In this document: piece by piece, positions 36,256 to 45,858 of the stretch
How the letters are laid out: each line of letters opens with the position of its first letter
Position numbering within the stretch: position 1 is the stretch's first letter
NCBI RefSeq assembly: GCF_001425005.1
Contig: NZ_LMDB01000001.1
Coordinates: forward strand, 498,393 to 562,392
Direction of reading: 5' to 3'
Source: Duganella sp. Root336D2
GTDB lineage: Bacteria; Pseudomonadota; Gammaproteobacteria; Burkholderiales; Burkholderiaceae_D
DNA length: 64,000 nt
Made by a program: the position numbers and the translations under genes
The notes under the pieces: generated by a model
Told to the model about the DNA's origin: nothing
Databases searched by the model: none
What the model saw: the letters and a program-made list of their open reading frames with translations, nothing else

Positions 36256-36954
36256 TTAGTTGGCACGCACGGTGCGCTGTTCGATGCGTTTTTCCGGTGA
36301 GGCGTTGAGCACGATGCGGTGCACGTAGATGCCCGGCAGGTGCACGGCGTCCGGATCGATGGCGCCGACTTCCACGATCTCTTCGACTTCCACCACGCAG
36401 ACCTTGCCGGCGGCAGCCACGTTCGGGTTGAAGTTGCGCGAGGTTTTGCGGAATACCAGGTTGCCCGACTTGTCGGCCTTCCAGGCCTTGACCAGGGACA
36501 CGTCGGCCACCAGCGAGCGCTCCATCACGTACTGTTCGCCGTCGAATTCGCGAATCTCCTTGCCATCGGCGACGATGGTGCCGACGCCGGTCTTGGTGAA
36601 GAAGGCTGGAATGCCGGCGCCGCCGGCGCGCAGCTTTTCAGCCAGGGTGCCTTGCGGGGTGAATTCCAGTTCCAGTTCGCCGGCCAGGAACTGGCGCGCG
36701 AATTCCTTGTTCTCGCCCACGTAGGAGGAGATCATCTTCTTGATCTGGCGGGTTTCCAGCAACTGGCCCAGGCCAAAGCCGTCCACGCCGGCGTTGTTGG
36801 AGATCGCGGTCAGGCCGGTGGCGCCGCTATCGCGCAGGGCGGCGATCAGCGCTTCCGGGATGCCGCACAGGCCGAAACCGCCGACCGCAATGGTTTGGCC
36901 GTCGGCCACGATGCCGGCCAGGGCGGCCTTGGCATCCGGGTAAATCTTGTTCAT
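36256..36954 (-). CDS. scoA: 3-oxoacid CoA-transferase subunit A
   Basis: 232 residues, complete. CoA-binding signature VADGQTIAVGGFGLCGIPEA near the start and later GGAGIPAFFTKTGVGT, the subunit A pattern. With subunit B it activates acetoacetate to acetoacetyl-CoA, linking 3-hydroxybutyrate use (bdhA) to the TCA cycle. ATG 36954 follows AAGGAGAC. Because its partner gene is truncated, this CoA-transferase may no longer work unless another B subunit exists. Confidence 0.95.
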   Translation of the reverse strand: MNKIYPDAKAALAGIVADGQTIAVGGFGLCGIPEALIAALRDSGATGLTAISNNAGVDGFGLGQLLETRQIKKMISSYVGENKEFARQFLAGELELEFTPQGTLAEKLRAGGAGIPAFFTKTGVGTIVADGKEIREFDGEQYVMERSLVADVSLVKAWKADKSGNLVFRKTSRNFNPNVAAAGKVCVVEVEEIVEVGAIDPDAVHLPGIYVHRIVLNASPEKRIEQRTVRAN

Positions 36955-37036
36955 TATGTCTCCTTGTTCAAATGGCCAGAAGGCGATTGAGGATAGAATA
37001 CGCGCGCCGAAACTTCAATACCGTAGAAATACCGCA

Positions 37037-37582
37037 ATGCCGATCAATTACGAATCCATCTTCAAATTCGCCCCGGTAGGCATGTGCGTATCGGACAACC
37101 GCGTGATCAGAACCAGCAACGATGCGCTGGCCGCCATGTTCGGCTACGGCGCCGGCGCACTGGATGGGCAATCGTTCCAGGTCTTGTACCCCACCCAGGA
37201 TGAATACCTGCGCACCGGCGACCGCATCATCCCTATCATGAATGCCAAGGGGCGTTATTCGGATGAGCGCATTATGCGCCGCGCCAATGGGGAATTGTTC
37301 TGGTGCCACGTGACCGGGCGCGCGCTGGATGCGGCCCAGCCGCTGGGCGCGGGCATTTGGACGTTTGAAGATGTGTCGGAACAAAGGCCGGTGTCGGCGG
37401 CACTCACGCCGCGCGAGCGGGAAATTGCGGCGCTGCTGGTGGAAGGCAAGACCAGCAAGATGATCGCGCGGGATACGGGATTGTCGCCGCGAACTGTAGA
37501 GATGCACAGGGCCAGTTTGATGCGGAAGTTTGGGGCTGCCACAGCGACCGAGCTGGTGCACAAGCTGGCTGGGGCGCGCTGA
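37037..37582 (+). CDS. PAS-LuxR transcriptional regulator
   Basis: 181 residues. A PAS domain (about 1-118: FKFAPVGMCVSDNRVIRTSN, GELFWCHVTGRAL) and a LuxR HTH (about 120-181: LTPREREIAALLVEGKTSKM, SPRTVEMHRASLMRKFGA). A single-protein sensor-regulator with unknown ligand. I chose ATG 37037 (MPINYESIFKF) because it gives a clean PAS start. Divergent from scoA, so it may control the scoAB genes. The SDR gene converges 7 bp beyond its stop. Confidence 0.85.
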   Translation: MPINYESIFKFAPVGMCVSDNRVIRTSNDALAAMFGYGAGALDGQSFQVLYPTQDEYLRTGDRIIPIMNAKGRYSDERIMRRANGELFWCHVTGRALDAAQPLGAGIWTFEDVSEQRPVSAALTPREREIAALLVEGKTSKMIARDTGLSPRTVEMHRASLMRKFGAATATELVHKLAGAR

Positions 37583-37589
37583 AAACCGC

Positions 37590-38366
37590 TTAACCAGCCA
37601 TCATCCCGTCATCGGCGGAGATGATGGCGCCGTTGATGAAGTGCGCTTCATCCCCCGCCAGCAGCAGCAGCAAGCCATCCAGGTCTTCCGGCTTGCCGGC
37701 CCGCTTGCGCGGCAGCATATCGATCAGGCGCTTGCCCTGGTCGCTGGCAAAATAGTCCTCATTGATCTCGGTCTCGATATAACCCGGGCAAATGGCGTTG
37801 GTGTTGATGCCATATTTGCCCCACTCCACCGCCATGGCCTTGGTCATCTGCACCACGCCTGCCTTGCTCATGCAGTAGACGCCGATCTGCGGCAGCACCC
37901 GCAGGCCAGCCACTGAAGCGATATTGATAATGCGGTGCTGCTTGCGCGGATCGCCCTTGGCGCGCGCAATCATGCGTTTGGCGGTTTCCTGCGCCACGAA
38001 GAAGGCGCCGCGCAGGTTGCAGTCCATGACAAAGTCATAATCTTCCGGCGAGACGTCAAGCAGACGTTGCGTCATAGACACACCGGAATTATTGACCAGG
38101 ATGTCGATCGGCCCGGCCTCGGTTTCGGCGTGGGCGATGGCCGATTTGATGCTCGCATAGTCGGTCACGTCGAGCGTGACCACATGGGCGGCGCCACCGT
38201 CGGCTTCGATTTCTGCACGCAGTTCTTTCAGCCGTTCGCTGCGGCGCGAGGCCAGCACCACCTGGCATCCGGCCTTGGCCAGCACCTTGGCGAACCGGGC
38301 GCCAAGCCCGCTGGAGGCACCCGTGATCAGGGCGATTTTGCCCTCAAAATTTACTTCGATCCCCAC
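37590..38366 (-). CDS. SDR-family oxidoreductase
   Basis: 258-residue classical short-chain dehydrogenase. Nucleotide motif LITGASSGLGARFA, Arg in ASRRSERL that suggests NADP preference, NNSG, catalytic Ser-Tyr-Lys in ASVAGLRVLPQIGVYCMSKA and PGYIETEIN. Relatives are annotated as 3-ketoacyl or 2-deoxygluconate dehydrogenases; the substrate is not clear. It is divergent from the ETF-QO gene, with an inverted repeat between them. Confidence 0.85.
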   Translation of the reverse strand: MGIEVNFEGKIALITGASSGLGARFAKVLAKAGCQVVLASRRSERLKELRAEIEADGGAAHVVTLDVTDYASIKSAIAHAETEAGPIDILVNNSGVSMTQRLLDVSPEDYDFVMDCNLRGAFFVAQETAKRMIARAKGDPRKQHRIINIASVAGLRVLPQIGVYCMSKAGVVQMTKAMAVEWGKYGINTNAICPGYIETEINEDYFASDQGKRLIDMLPRKRAGKPEDLDGLLLLLAGDEAHFINGAIISADDGMMAG

Positions 38367-38417
38367 CGGCTACTCCTTTTGATTCCGTTCCGCCATGATG
38401 ACACAAAAAACCTCCTT

Positions 38418-38437
38418 ATTAGATTGCCACGTCTAAT
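38418..38437. promoter_or_regulatory. Inverted repeat between SDR and ETF-QO genes
   Basis: ATTAGA-N8-TCTAAT in the divergent promoter region, spacing compatible with a dimeric repressor or TetR-type operator. No regulator gene is attached, so the protein that binds it is unknown. Confidence 0.3.
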
Positions 38438-38538
38438 ATTAGCCCTCACAATGGCGCCACCGTTGCAATACCCGGGAAAAAAGAGCACACTCGTTCTATT
38501 TCCAGCATCGAATTTCCCTTCATTCTTACAAAAACACT

Positions 38539-40194
38539 ATGAGCAACCTTGTAGAACAGTACGGCCCGCGCGAGGCAATGGAGTACGACGTTGTGATCGT
38601 TGGCGGCGGCCCTGCTGGCCTGGCGGCAGCGATCAAGATCAAACAGATGAACGCGGATACCTCCGTGGTCGTGCTGGAAAAAGGCGGCGAGCTCGGCGCC
38701 CATATCCTGTCCGGCGCCGTGATGGACCCGAAAGCCCTGACCGAACTGATCCCTGACTGGAAAGAGCTGGGCGCTCCGCTGAACACCGAAGTCACCGAAG
38801 ACCGCGTGCTGTTCCTGACTGAAAGCAAGGCGTTCAAGACCCCGAACTTCATGCTGCCGAAGTGTTTCGAGAACCACGGCAATTACGTCATTTCGCTGGG
38901 CAACGTGGTGCGCTGGCTGGGCCAGCAGGCCGAAGCCCTTGGCGTGGAAATCTTCCCTGGCTTCACCGGCGCCGAAGTACTGTATAACGACGATGGTTCG
39001 GTTAAAGGCGTGGCGACCGGCAATATGGGCGTGAAGCGCGATGGCGAACCAGGCCCTGACTTCCAGCTGGGCATGGAATTGCACGGCAAGTACACCCTGT
39101 TCGCGGAAGGCGCGCGCGGCCACCTGGGCAAGCAGCTGATGGCCAAGTTCGACCTGAACAAGGGCAAGGATCCCCAGTCCTACGGCATCGGCATCAAGGA
39201 GCTGTGGGAAATCGATCCGTCCAGGCACAAGCCTGGCCTGGTGATCCACACCACTGGCTGGCCGCTGGACAGCAAGACTTACGGTGGCTCCTTCCTGTAC
39301 CACCTGGAAAACAACCAGGTGATGGTCGGCTATGTGGTCGGCCTTGATTACGAGAACCCGTACCTGTCGCCATACGAAGAATTCCAGCGCTACAAGACCC
39401 ACCCGGAAATCCGTACCTTCTTCGAAGGCGCCAAGCGTATTTCCTACGGCGCACGTGCAATCACCGCCGGCGGCCTGCAATCGCTGCCGAAGCTGGTATT
39501 CCCGGGCGGCGCCCTGATCGGCTGCGACGCCGGCTTCCTCAACATGAGCCGCATCAAGGGTTCTCATGCTGCGATCAAGTCCGGCATGCTGGCCGCTGAA
39601 GCGGTAGTGGCCGCGCTGGGCGCCGGCCGCTCGGCCGACGAGCTGGCCGCTTACCCGACCGCTTTCGAGCAATCCTGGCTGCATGAGGAACTGCACGTGG
39701 CGCGCAACGTCAAGCCATGGCTGAAGAAGGGCCTGTACCTGGGCTCGCTGATGACCGGCATCGACCAGATCGTATTCCGCGGCAAAGCGCCTTGGACCCT
39801 GCACCACTCGACCCCGGACCACGCCTGCCTGCGCCCGGCTTCGGAATTCGCCCCGATCACCTATCCCAAGCCGGATGGCAAGCTGACTTTCGACCGCCTG
39901 TCGTCGGTATTCATCTCGAATACCAACCACGCGGAAGACCAGCCTGTCCACCTGACGCTGAAAGACGATTCGGTGCCGGTGAATGTCAACCTTGCTAAAT
40001 TTGCAGGTCCGGAATCGCGCTACTGCCCAGCCGGCGTATATGAATTCATCAAAACCGATGAAGGCCAGGACCGCCTGCAGATCAACGCGCAGAATTGCGT
40101 GCATTGCAAGACTTGCGATATCAAGGACCCGACCCAGAACATCGTCTGGGTCACACCAGAGGGCGGCGGCGGCCCGAACTATCCAAATATGTAA
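38539..40194 (+). CDS. Electron transfer flavoprotein-ubiquinone oxidoreductase
   Basis: 551 residues. Carries electrons from ETF (fatty acid and amino acid dehydrogenases) to ubiquinone at the membrane. FAD-binding VVIVGGGPAGLAAAIKIKQM (about 20), ubiquinone/FAD region with GCDAGFLNMSRIKGSHAAIK (about 330), and a C-terminal 4Fe-4S cluster domain with CPAGVYEF and CVHCKTCDIKDPTQNI. The end PEGGGGPNYPNM is the family consensus. Monocistronic, with its own terminator. Confidence 0.96.
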   Translation: MSNLVEQYGPREAMEYDVVIVGGGPAGLAAAIKIKQMNADTSVVVLEKGGELGAHILSGAVMDPKALTELIPDWKELGAPLNTEVTEDRVLFLTESKAFKTPNFMLPKCFENHGNYVISLGNVVRWLGQQAEALGVEIFPGFTGAEVLYNDDGSVKGVATGNMGVKRDGEPGPDFQLGMELHGKYTLFAEGARGHLGKQLMAKFDLNKGKDPQSYGIGIKELWEIDPSRHKPGLVIHTTGWPLDSKTYGGSFLYHLENNQVMVGYVVGLDYENPYLSPYEEFQRYKTHPEIRTFFEGAKRISYGARAITAGGLQSLPKLVFPGGALIGCDAGFLNMSRIKGSHAAIKSGMLAAEAVVAALGAGRSADELAAYPTAFEQSWLHEELHVARNVKPWLKKGLYLGSLMTGIDQIVFRGKAPWTLHHSTPDHACLRPASEFAPITYPKPDGKLTFDRLSSVFISNTNHAEDQPVHLTLKDDSVPVNVNLAKFAGPESRYCPAGVYEFIKTDEGQDRLQINAQNCVHCKTCDIKDPTQNIVWVTPEGGGGPNYPNM

Positions 40195-40205
40195 GGCATG
40201 ACCAC

Positions 40206-40227
40206 GGGAGCTTCGGCTCCCTTTTTT
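40206..40227 (+). terminator. Intrinsic terminator after ETF-QO
   Basis: GGGAGC-TTCG-GCTCCC followed by six Ts. A stable UUCG tetraloop hairpin. Confidence 0.92.
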
Positions 40228-40369
40228 ATTGCTAGTCTCGCACGAGCAAAATAAATCAAAAGAATTTCCACTCGGCATTTAATGCTCCCGGTCCCACGGT
40301 CGTCTTGTACTTCTGAGAGCGCAGAAAAAGATCCGCTGCTCGATTTGAACCAACCACCCAGGAGTTATC

Positions 40370-41251
40370 ATGCTGAGCCTTCACACCAACGCAGCGGCCC
40401 TGTCCGCCCAAAACTCGATCACCCGCACTCAGAACACCCTGTCGACCTCGATGACCCGCCTGAGCACCGGCTTCCGCATCAACTCGGCAATGGACGACGC
40501 TGCCGGCCTGCAGATTGCAACCCGCCTGAAAGTGCAAACCAGCGGCATGAACGTCGCAATGCGCAACACCCAGAACTCGATCTCCCTGCTGCAAACCGCT
40601 GAAGGCGCGCTGGACGAAGTGACCTCGATCCTGAGCCGCATGAAAGACCTGGCAACCCAGGCAGCTGACGGTTCCTCGACCGCCAACGACAAGACCGCAA
40701 TGCAGAGCGAGTTCAACTCCCTGACCAGCGAACTGTCGAACATCATGACCAACACCAAGTTCGGCGGCACCTCCCTGCTGACCAAGACCACCGGTAAGCT
40801 GGCCGTGGCTGCAGGTGTTGACTTCCAGATCGGTGCTGACTCCGCTGAGAAGCTGAACGCCAAGTTCGACACCAGCCTGACCGCCATCGACACCGCCCTG
40901 GAAGCCGTATCGGCCGACTACGACGGCGCAACCGGTGCCGCAGCCGGCGGTGCTACCACCGAACTGACCGCAGCCGCCAACGCAACCATCAACATCGTTG
41001 CTACCGCGATCGACAAAGTGTCGGCCCTGCGTTCCGACCTGGGTGCCGTGTCGAACCGCCTGGACCACGTCTACAACAACTTGGCCAACATCTCGACCAA
41101 CACCAAGAACGCAACCGGCCGCATCATGGACGTCGACTTCGCTTCCGAATCGGCGAAGATGACCTCCTCGCAGATGCTGCTGCAAGCTGGCACCGCCATG
41201 CTGAAACAGTCGAACAGCCAGTCCTCCCTGGTCCTGTCCCTGCTGCAGTAA
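40370..41251 (+). CDS. Flagellin, short isolated copy
   Basis: 293 residues. The conserved N-terminal D0/D1 region (MLSLHTNAAALSAQNSITRT, LSTGFRINSAMDDAAGLQIA) and C-terminal D0/D1 region (LDHVYNNLANISTNTKNATG, SSQMLLQAGTAMLKQSNSQS) are intact. The central variable domain is short, so the filament subunit would have little or no D2/D3. AGGAG precedes ATG 40370. It stands alone, away from any fli/flh/flg operon, with a strong terminator. I found no clear sigma-28 promoter. Probably an extra or alternative flagellin; the gene order gives no chaperone or cap gene. Confidence 0.93.
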   Translation: MLSLHTNAAALSAQNSITRTQNTLSTSMTRLSTGFRINSAMDDAAGLQIATRLKVQTSGMNVAMRNTQNSISLLQTAEGALDEVTSILSRMKDLATQAADGSSTANDKTAMQSEFNSLTSELSNIMTNTKFGGTSLLTKTTGKLAVAAGVDFQIGADSAEKLNAKFDTSLTAIDTALEAVSADYDGATGAAAGGATTELTAAANATINIVATAIDKVSALRSDLGAVSNRLDHVYNNLANISTNTKNATGRIMDVDFASESAKMTSSQMLLQAGTAMLKQSNSQSSLVLSLLQ

Positions 41252-41270
41252 TTTCGCGGGTGGCCTGAGA

Positions 41271-41299
41271 AAGCCAACCGTGCGCGGTTGGCTTTTTTT
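41271..41299 (+). terminator. Intrinsic terminator after flagellin
   Basis: AAGCCAACCG-TGCG-CGGTTGGCTT followed by a run of Ts. It ends the flagellin mRNA just before the next gene. Confidence 0.92.
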
Positions 41300-41325
41300 A
41301 TATCGCCGTATTACTATCAGTTTGT

Positions 41326-42285
41326 ATGGCAATCGATCGCGTCACTTCTTCCAATGCGAGCCTGAGCATCCATGACCGCCAGGTCCGGGAAAATCCCGGC
41401 CAGGTCAATGCCCAGCCGGTTCCGCCGGTGGCCCAGCCGCCGGGCGATGCGCCCGAGTTCGCGCTGCAAAGCGGCCTGCCCGCCTCCGTCGGCGCGCTGA
41501 TCGAGGCGATGGAAGGTGCACAGCAAAACCAGCTGGTGCGCAGCAGTGCTGCCACTGCCGCCACCATCGGCGCGCTGCTGTCGCAGGAAGCGCTGTCGAT
41601 GCAGCCCAACCAGTTATTCCCCCTGCGCCAGATGGTCTGGCACACCCCCGATAGCAATCTGCTGGCCGCGTCCTGGCAAGTCATGGTGCGCACCTATGGC
41701 GAGCAGCGCGCCGCGCTGCAGCAGCAGAACGAGGGCCGCCATGTCCCCTCCAGCCTGTTCATGGCCGACCCGCCACCGCCGGTGCTGCGCGATGGGCGCC
41801 CTTATCCGGGCCTGGTGTCGGAGCTGGATGCCTGGCGTTTCGCAGTCTACGCCTGGGGCGCGGAAAAGCTCACGCTGCGCGTCGTGGCGCGCGACCCCGG
41901 CCAGGACGAAGGGCCGCCGGAGCAGCGCCGCCGCAAGCCGCGCGTGGCCCTGCGCCTGGAAATGAACTTGCCCGACATCGGCAAAATAGTGGTGCAGATG
42001 GAGCCCAGTGAACTTGGGGTGGTGCTGGAAATCGGCGCCGCCAGCAATGAAGCCATGCAGCAGATGCGCGAGCTGTTGCCGCGCATCGCCACCATCATCG
42101 GTCATTGCGGCCTGCAGATCGTGCGTGCGCGCCTGATGCGCGAGCTGACGCCGGTCAACCATCTTGAGAACGATCCGTCGCGCACCCAAGTTGCGCTGCT
42201 GACTTCCGCCCTGTTCAAGGCGATGGCGGAAGTTGCCGTGTTCCTTTCGCAGCCGCGTTTGCCCGATCAAGCGCTGTCGGCCTAG
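41326..42285 (+). CDS. FliK/flagellar hook-length-like protein
   Basis: 319 residues without signal peptide. The N-terminal part is Pro/Gln-rich and unstructured (about 20-60), the middle has helical and low-complexity segments, and the C-terminal third (about 215-285) reads LRLEMNLPDIGKIVVQMEPS, then LGVVLEIGAASNEAMQQMRE and LLPRIATIIGHCGLQIVRAR. This matches the pattern of the FliK C-terminal switch domain that sets hook length. The match is by eye only; the sequence is diverged and lies next to a flagellin, not in a hook operon. Its 3' end overlaps the convergent LysR gene by 71 bp. Confidence 0.5.
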   Translation: MAIDRVTSSNASLSIHDRQVRENPGQVNAQPVPPVAQPPGDAPEFALQSGLPASVGALIEAMEGAQQNQLVRSSAATAATIGALLSQEALSMQPNQLFPLRQMVWHTPDSNLLAASWQVMVRTYGEQRAALQQQNEGRHVPSSLFMADPPPPVLRDGRPYPGLVSELDAWRFAVYAWGAEKLTLRVVARDPGQDEGPPEQRRRKPRVALRLEMNLPDIGKIVVQMEPSELGVVLEIGAASNEAMQQMRELLPRIATIIGHCGLQIVRARLMRELTPVNHLENDPSRTQVALLTSALFKAMAEVAVFLSQPRLPDQALSA

Positions 42286-43183
42286 TCCAATATCCCGGCT
42301 GCGCATACACCTCCTTCAGTTCGTCGATGAAGAAGCGTATCTTCGCCGGCAAATGCCTTTGCTGCAGGTAGACGGCCATGATGTCGTAATCGGGCAGCGC
42401 AAAATCATCGAGCACCGTAATCAGGCTGCCCTCCGCCAGTTGCGCCTGGATCTCCCAGGTTGAACGCCACGCCAGGCCCAGGCTCTCGCACGCCCAGCGG
42501 TGCAGCAACTCGCCGTCATTGCAATCCAGGTTCCCCTGCACCCTTACCGTGACAGGCTTGCCGCCCTGCTGGAAATACCAGCCGCGCTGCTGCCCGCCCT
42601 GCAGGTTGAAGGCCAGGCAGTTGTGCTGCGCCAGGTCGTCCAGCGTACGCGGGATGCCGTGGCGCTCGAAGTATTCCGGTGTGCCGCAGACAACACGGCG
42701 GTTCTTCGCCAGCCGCACTGCCACGAAACTCGGGTCGATAACGCCGCCAATGCGAATGCCCAGGTCATAACCTTCGCGCACCAGGTCGATCACCTGGTCG
42801 GTCAGGTTGAAGGACAGCTGCACGTCCGGATTGGCGGCCAAGAAGGCCGGCGCGTGCGGCGCAACATGCTGGCGCCCGAATGAGGCCGGCGCGGACACGA
42901 TCAGGTGGCCCGTCGCCTTGTGCCGGCCTTCCGAAATATTGCGCTCGGCGATATCCATGTCAGAGAGCAGTTTGCGGCAATCCTCCAGGAACACATTGCC
43001 CTGCTCCGTGAGCGTCTGGTGGCGCGTGGTGCGGTGCATCAGTTTCACACCCAAACGTTTCTCCAACGCATCAATTCGCCGCCCAAGCATCACCGGCGTG
43101 ATGTTCTGTTCCAGCGCGGCGCGCGCCAGGCTGCCCTTCTCGACCACGGCCACGAAGGCCTCGATTTGCTTGAGTTTGTCCAT
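42215..43183 (-). CDS. LysR-family regulator, probable activator of the gcl operon
   Basis: 322 residues from ATG 43183. Winged HTH (1-62: [40 protein letters not shown]) and effector domain (about 90-295). The C-terminal 22 residues after AQPGYW are probably an unconserved tail that overlaps the FliK-like gene. It is divergent from gcl, and a 23-bp palindrome lies 10 bp from its start, the normal place for a LysR autoregulatory and activator site. In enterobacteria gcl is controlled by AllR; here a LysR protein seems to do the job. Confidence 0.87.
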   Translation of the reverse strand: MDKLKQIEAFVAVVEKGSLARAALEQNITPVMLGRRIDALEKRLGVKLMHRTTRHQTLTEQGNVFLEDCRKLLSDMDIAERNISEGRHKATGHLIVSAPASFGRQHVAPHAPAFLAANPDVQLSFNLTDQVIDLVREGYDLGIRIGGVIDPSFVAVRLAKNRRVVCGTPEYFERHGIPRTLDDLAQHNCLAFNLQGGQQRGWYFQQGGKPVTVRVQGNLDCNDGELLHRWACESLGLAWRSTWEIQAQLAEGSLITVLDDFALPDYDIMAVYLQQRHLPAKIRFFIDELKEVYAQPGYWTRPTALDRANAAAKGTRQLPPSP

Positions 43184-43193
43184 GGATCTGATT

Positions 43194-43216
43194 ATTCCAT
43201 ACCTCGAGTATCGAAT
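43194..43216. promoter_or_regulatory. Putative LysR operator for gcl
   Basis: ATTCCATAC-CTCGA-GTATCGAAT, arms matching at 8 of 9 positions. It contains ATAC-N5-GTAT, the usual T-N11-A type LysR binding motif. Located between the divergent LysR and gcl genes, 10 bp from the LysR start. Confidence 0.5.
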
Positions 43217-43307
43217 GAAACGATTTTTTGTCGTCTTATCAGGGGAACGGTTCGCCGATAGCATACAAAACATCAACAACACGCTTCATGCATATCAGGA
43301 GATCACC

Positions 43308-45050
43308 ATGGCAAAAATGACGGCAGCTGAAGCAGCTGTCCATGTACTGCAGAAAGAAGGCATTTCGGTCGCGTTCGGCGTACCGGGCGCCGCCATCAAT
43401 CCGCTGTACGCAGCACTGAAAAAAAACGGCAAGATCAAGCACATCCTGGGCCGCCACGTCGAGGGCGCCTCCCACATGGCTGAAGGCTACACCCGCGCCG
43501 CGCCGGGCAATATCGGCGTCTGCATCGGCACCTCCGGCCCCGCCGGCACCGACATGATCACCGGCCTGTATTCGGCGCAAGCGGACTCGATTCCTATCCT
43601 GTGCATTACCGGCCAGGCGCCGCGCGCCCGACTGCACAAGGAAGATTTCCAGGCCGTGGACATCGCCTCCATCGCCAAAACGGTCACCAAGATGGCGACC
43701 ACCGTGCTGGAACCGGCCCAGGTGCCGCGCGTGTTCCAGCAAGCTTTCCACCTGATGCGCTCCGGCCGTCCGGGCCCGGTGCTGATCGACCTGCCGTTCG
43801 ATGTGATGATGGCGCAGATCGAATTCGATCCCGAGACCTACACCCCGCTGGACGCCTTCAAACCGCGCGCCTCGCGCGCCCAGGTCGAGAAGGCGCTGGA
43901 GATGATGAACGACGCGGAGCACCCGCTGATCACCGCCGGCGGCGGCATCATCAACGCCAACGCTTCCGCGCTGCTGCAGGAGTTCGCCGAAATCGTCAAC
44001 GTGCCGGTGATCCCGACCCTGATGGGCTGGGGTACCATCCCCGACGACCACCCGCTGATGGCGGGCATGGCCGGCCTGCAGACCAGCCACCGCTACGGCA
44101 ACGCCACCGTGCTGGCCTCCGACTTCATCATCGGCATCGGCAATCGCTGGGCCAACCGCCACACCGGCTCCGTCGACGTGTTCACCGAAGGCCGTACCTT
44201 CGTGCACGTGGACATCGAGCCGACCCAGATCGGCCGCGTCTTCGGCCCCGACCTGGGCATCGTGTCCGACGCCGGCTATGCATTGGAACTGTTCGTCGAA
44301 GTGGCCAAGGAGTGGAAAGCCGCCGGCAGGCTGCGCGACCGCACCGGCTGGGTGGCCCAGTGCCAGCACCGCAAGCGCACCATGCTGCGCCGCACCGACT
44401 ACGACAATGTACCGGTCAAGCCGCTGCGCGTGTACCAGGAAATGAACAAATACTTCGGCCGCAATACGCGCTACGTGTCGGCCATCGGCCTGTCGCAGAT
44501 CGCCGCCGCGCAATTCCTGCATGTCTACCAGCCGCGCAACTGGATCAACTGCGGCCAGGCGGGCCCGCTGGGCTGGACCATCCCTGCTGCGCTGGGCGTG
44601 CGAGCCTCAGACCCGACCACCGATATCGTGGCCATTTCGGGCGACTACGACTTCCAGTTCCTGATCGAAGAACTGGCGGTGGGCGCGCAATTCAAGCTGC
44701 CTTACATCCACGTGCTGGTGAATAACTCCTACCTTGGCCTGATCCGCCAGTCGCAGCGCGGTTTCGACATGGACTTCTGCGTGCAGCTGTCCTTCGAGAA
44801 CGTGAATGCGCCGGAACTGAACGGCTACGGCGTCGACCACGTCGCCGTAGTTGAGGGCCTGGGCTGCAAGGCGATCCGCGTGCACAAGCCGGACGACATT
44901 ATCCCGGCCTTCGAGCAAGCCCGCGAGCTGATGGCCAAGTTCAGCGTCCCGGTGGTGGTGGAAGTGATCCTGGAGCGTGTGACCAATATCGCGATGGGGA
45001 CCGAGATCAACGCCATCAACGAATTCAACGACATCATCGACGCCGCATAA
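43308..45050 (+). CDS. gcl: Glyoxylate carboligase
   Basis: 580 residues. Thiamine-diphosphate enzyme that joins two glyoxylate molecules to tartronate semialdehyde and CO2. Starts [20 protein letters not shown]; the open frame extends upstream but ATG 43308 follows AGGAGA. The ThDP activator position in [17 protein letters not shown] has the Val-Glu pattern of Gcl, which lacks the usual catalytic Glu of other ThDP enzymes. ThDP/Mg binding is at [20 protein letters not shown] with NNSYLGL. First gene of gcl-hyi-glxR-glycerate kinase-pyk. Confidence 0.97.
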   Translation: MAKMTAAEAAVHVLQKEGISVAFGVPGAAINPLYAALKKNGKIKHILGRHVEGASHMAEGYTRAAPGNIGVCIGTSGPAGTDMITGLYSAQADSIPILCITGQAPRARLHKEDFQAVDIASIAKTVTKMATTVLEPAQVPRVFQQAFHLMRSGRPGPVLIDLPFDVMMAQIEFDPETYTPLDAFKPRASRAQVEKALEMMNDAEHPLITAGGGIINANASALLQEFAEIVNVPVIPTLMGWGTIPDDHPLMAGMAGLQTSHRYGNATVLASDFIIGIGNRWANRHTGSVDVFTEGRTFVHVDIEPTQIGRVFGPDLGIVSDAGYALELFVEVAKEWKAAGRLRDRTGWVAQCQHRKRTMLRRTDYDNVPVKPLRVYQEMNKYFGRNTRYVSAIGLSQIAAAQFLHVYQPRNWINCGQAGPLGWTIPAALGVRASDPTTDIVAISGDYDFQFLIEELAVGAQFKLPYIHVLVNNSYLGLIRQSQRGFDMDFCVQLSFENVNAPELNGYGVDHVAVVEGLGCKAIRVHKPDDIIPAFEQARELMAKFSVPVVVEVILERVTNIAMGTEINAINEFNDIIDAA

Positions 45051-45061
45051 GAGGAACTGCA

Positions 45062-45841
45062 ATGCCAAAATTCGCCGCCAACCTGACCATGCTGTTCAAC
45101 GAGCAGCCTTTCCTGGATCGCTTCGGCGCCGCCGCGCGCAACGGCTTCAAGGGCGTGGAGTTCCTGTTCCCTTATGAATTCGAACCGCAGCAAGTGCACG
45201 AGCAGCTGGAAAAGCACAAGCTGGACATGGTGCTGCACAACCTCCCTGCCGGTAATTGGGCCGGTGGCGAGCGCGGCATCGCCTGCCACCCGAACCGCAT
45301 TCCCGAATTCGAGCAGGGTGTGGAAACTGCCCTCGCCTATGCCAGCGTGCTGGGCACCCAGCGCATCAATTGCCTGGCCGGCATCAAGCCGCAAGGCGTG
45401 GCCGATTCCGACGCCCGCGCCACCCTGGTCAGCAACCTGAAATTCGCAGCGACCGCGTTGAAAAAGGCCGGCATTCCGCTGCTGATCGAGCCAATCAACA
45501 CTTTCGACATCCCTGGCTTCTTCCTGTCGGGTACCCGCCAGGGCCTGGAGCTGATCGAGTCGGTGGGTTCTGACAACCTGTTCCTGCAGTATGACATCTA
45601 CCACATGCAGCGCATGGAGGGCGAACTGGCCAACACGATCAAGAACCACCTGTCCGTCATCAAGCACGTGCAGCTGGCCGACAACCCGGGCCGTTTCGAG
45701 CCCGGCAGCGGCGAGATCAATTACCGCTTCCTGCTCAACTTCCTCGACGAAGCCGGCTACGAAGGCTGGGTGGGCTGCGAATACAAGCCAAAGTCCGGCA
45801 CCGAAGCAGGCCTTGGCTGGCGCGAAGAATTGACTGCTTAA
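45062..45841 (+). CDS. hyi: Hydroxypyruvate isomerase
   Basis: 259 residues, TIM-barrel of the AP-endonuclease-2 fold. MPKFAANLTMLFNEQPFLDR is the family start, with metal/acid residues in NLPAGNWAGGERGIACHP, LLIEPINTFDIPGFFL, QYDIYHMQRMEGEL and GCEYKPKSGTEAGLGW. It interconverts hydroxypyruvate and tartronate semialdehyde. It lies 11 bp after gcl and 17 bp before the reductase gene. Confidence 0.94.
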   Translation: MPKFAANLTMLFNEQPFLDRFGAAARNGFKGVEFLFPYEFEPQQVHEQLEKHKLDMVLHNLPAGNWAGGERGIACHPNRIPEFEQGVETALAYASVLGTQRINCLAGIKPQGVADSDARATLVSNLKFAATALKKAGIPLLIEPINTFDIPGFFLSGTRQGLELIESVGSDNLFLQYDIYHMQRMEGELANTIKNHLSVIKHVQLADNPGRFEPGSGEINYRFLLNFLDEAGYEGWVGCEYKPKSGTEAGLGWREELTA

Positions 45842-45858
45842 ACTAAAGGAGACACATT

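Noticed and set aside
38446-40278. 610-codon minus-strand ORF
   Set aside because: Antisense of the ETF-QO gene, which has intact FAD and Fe-S motifs.
40195-40369. Sigma-28 promoter for the flagellin gene
   Set aside because: TAAA is present at 40250-40253 but no CCGATAA-type -10 lies at the right distance; I could not support a call.
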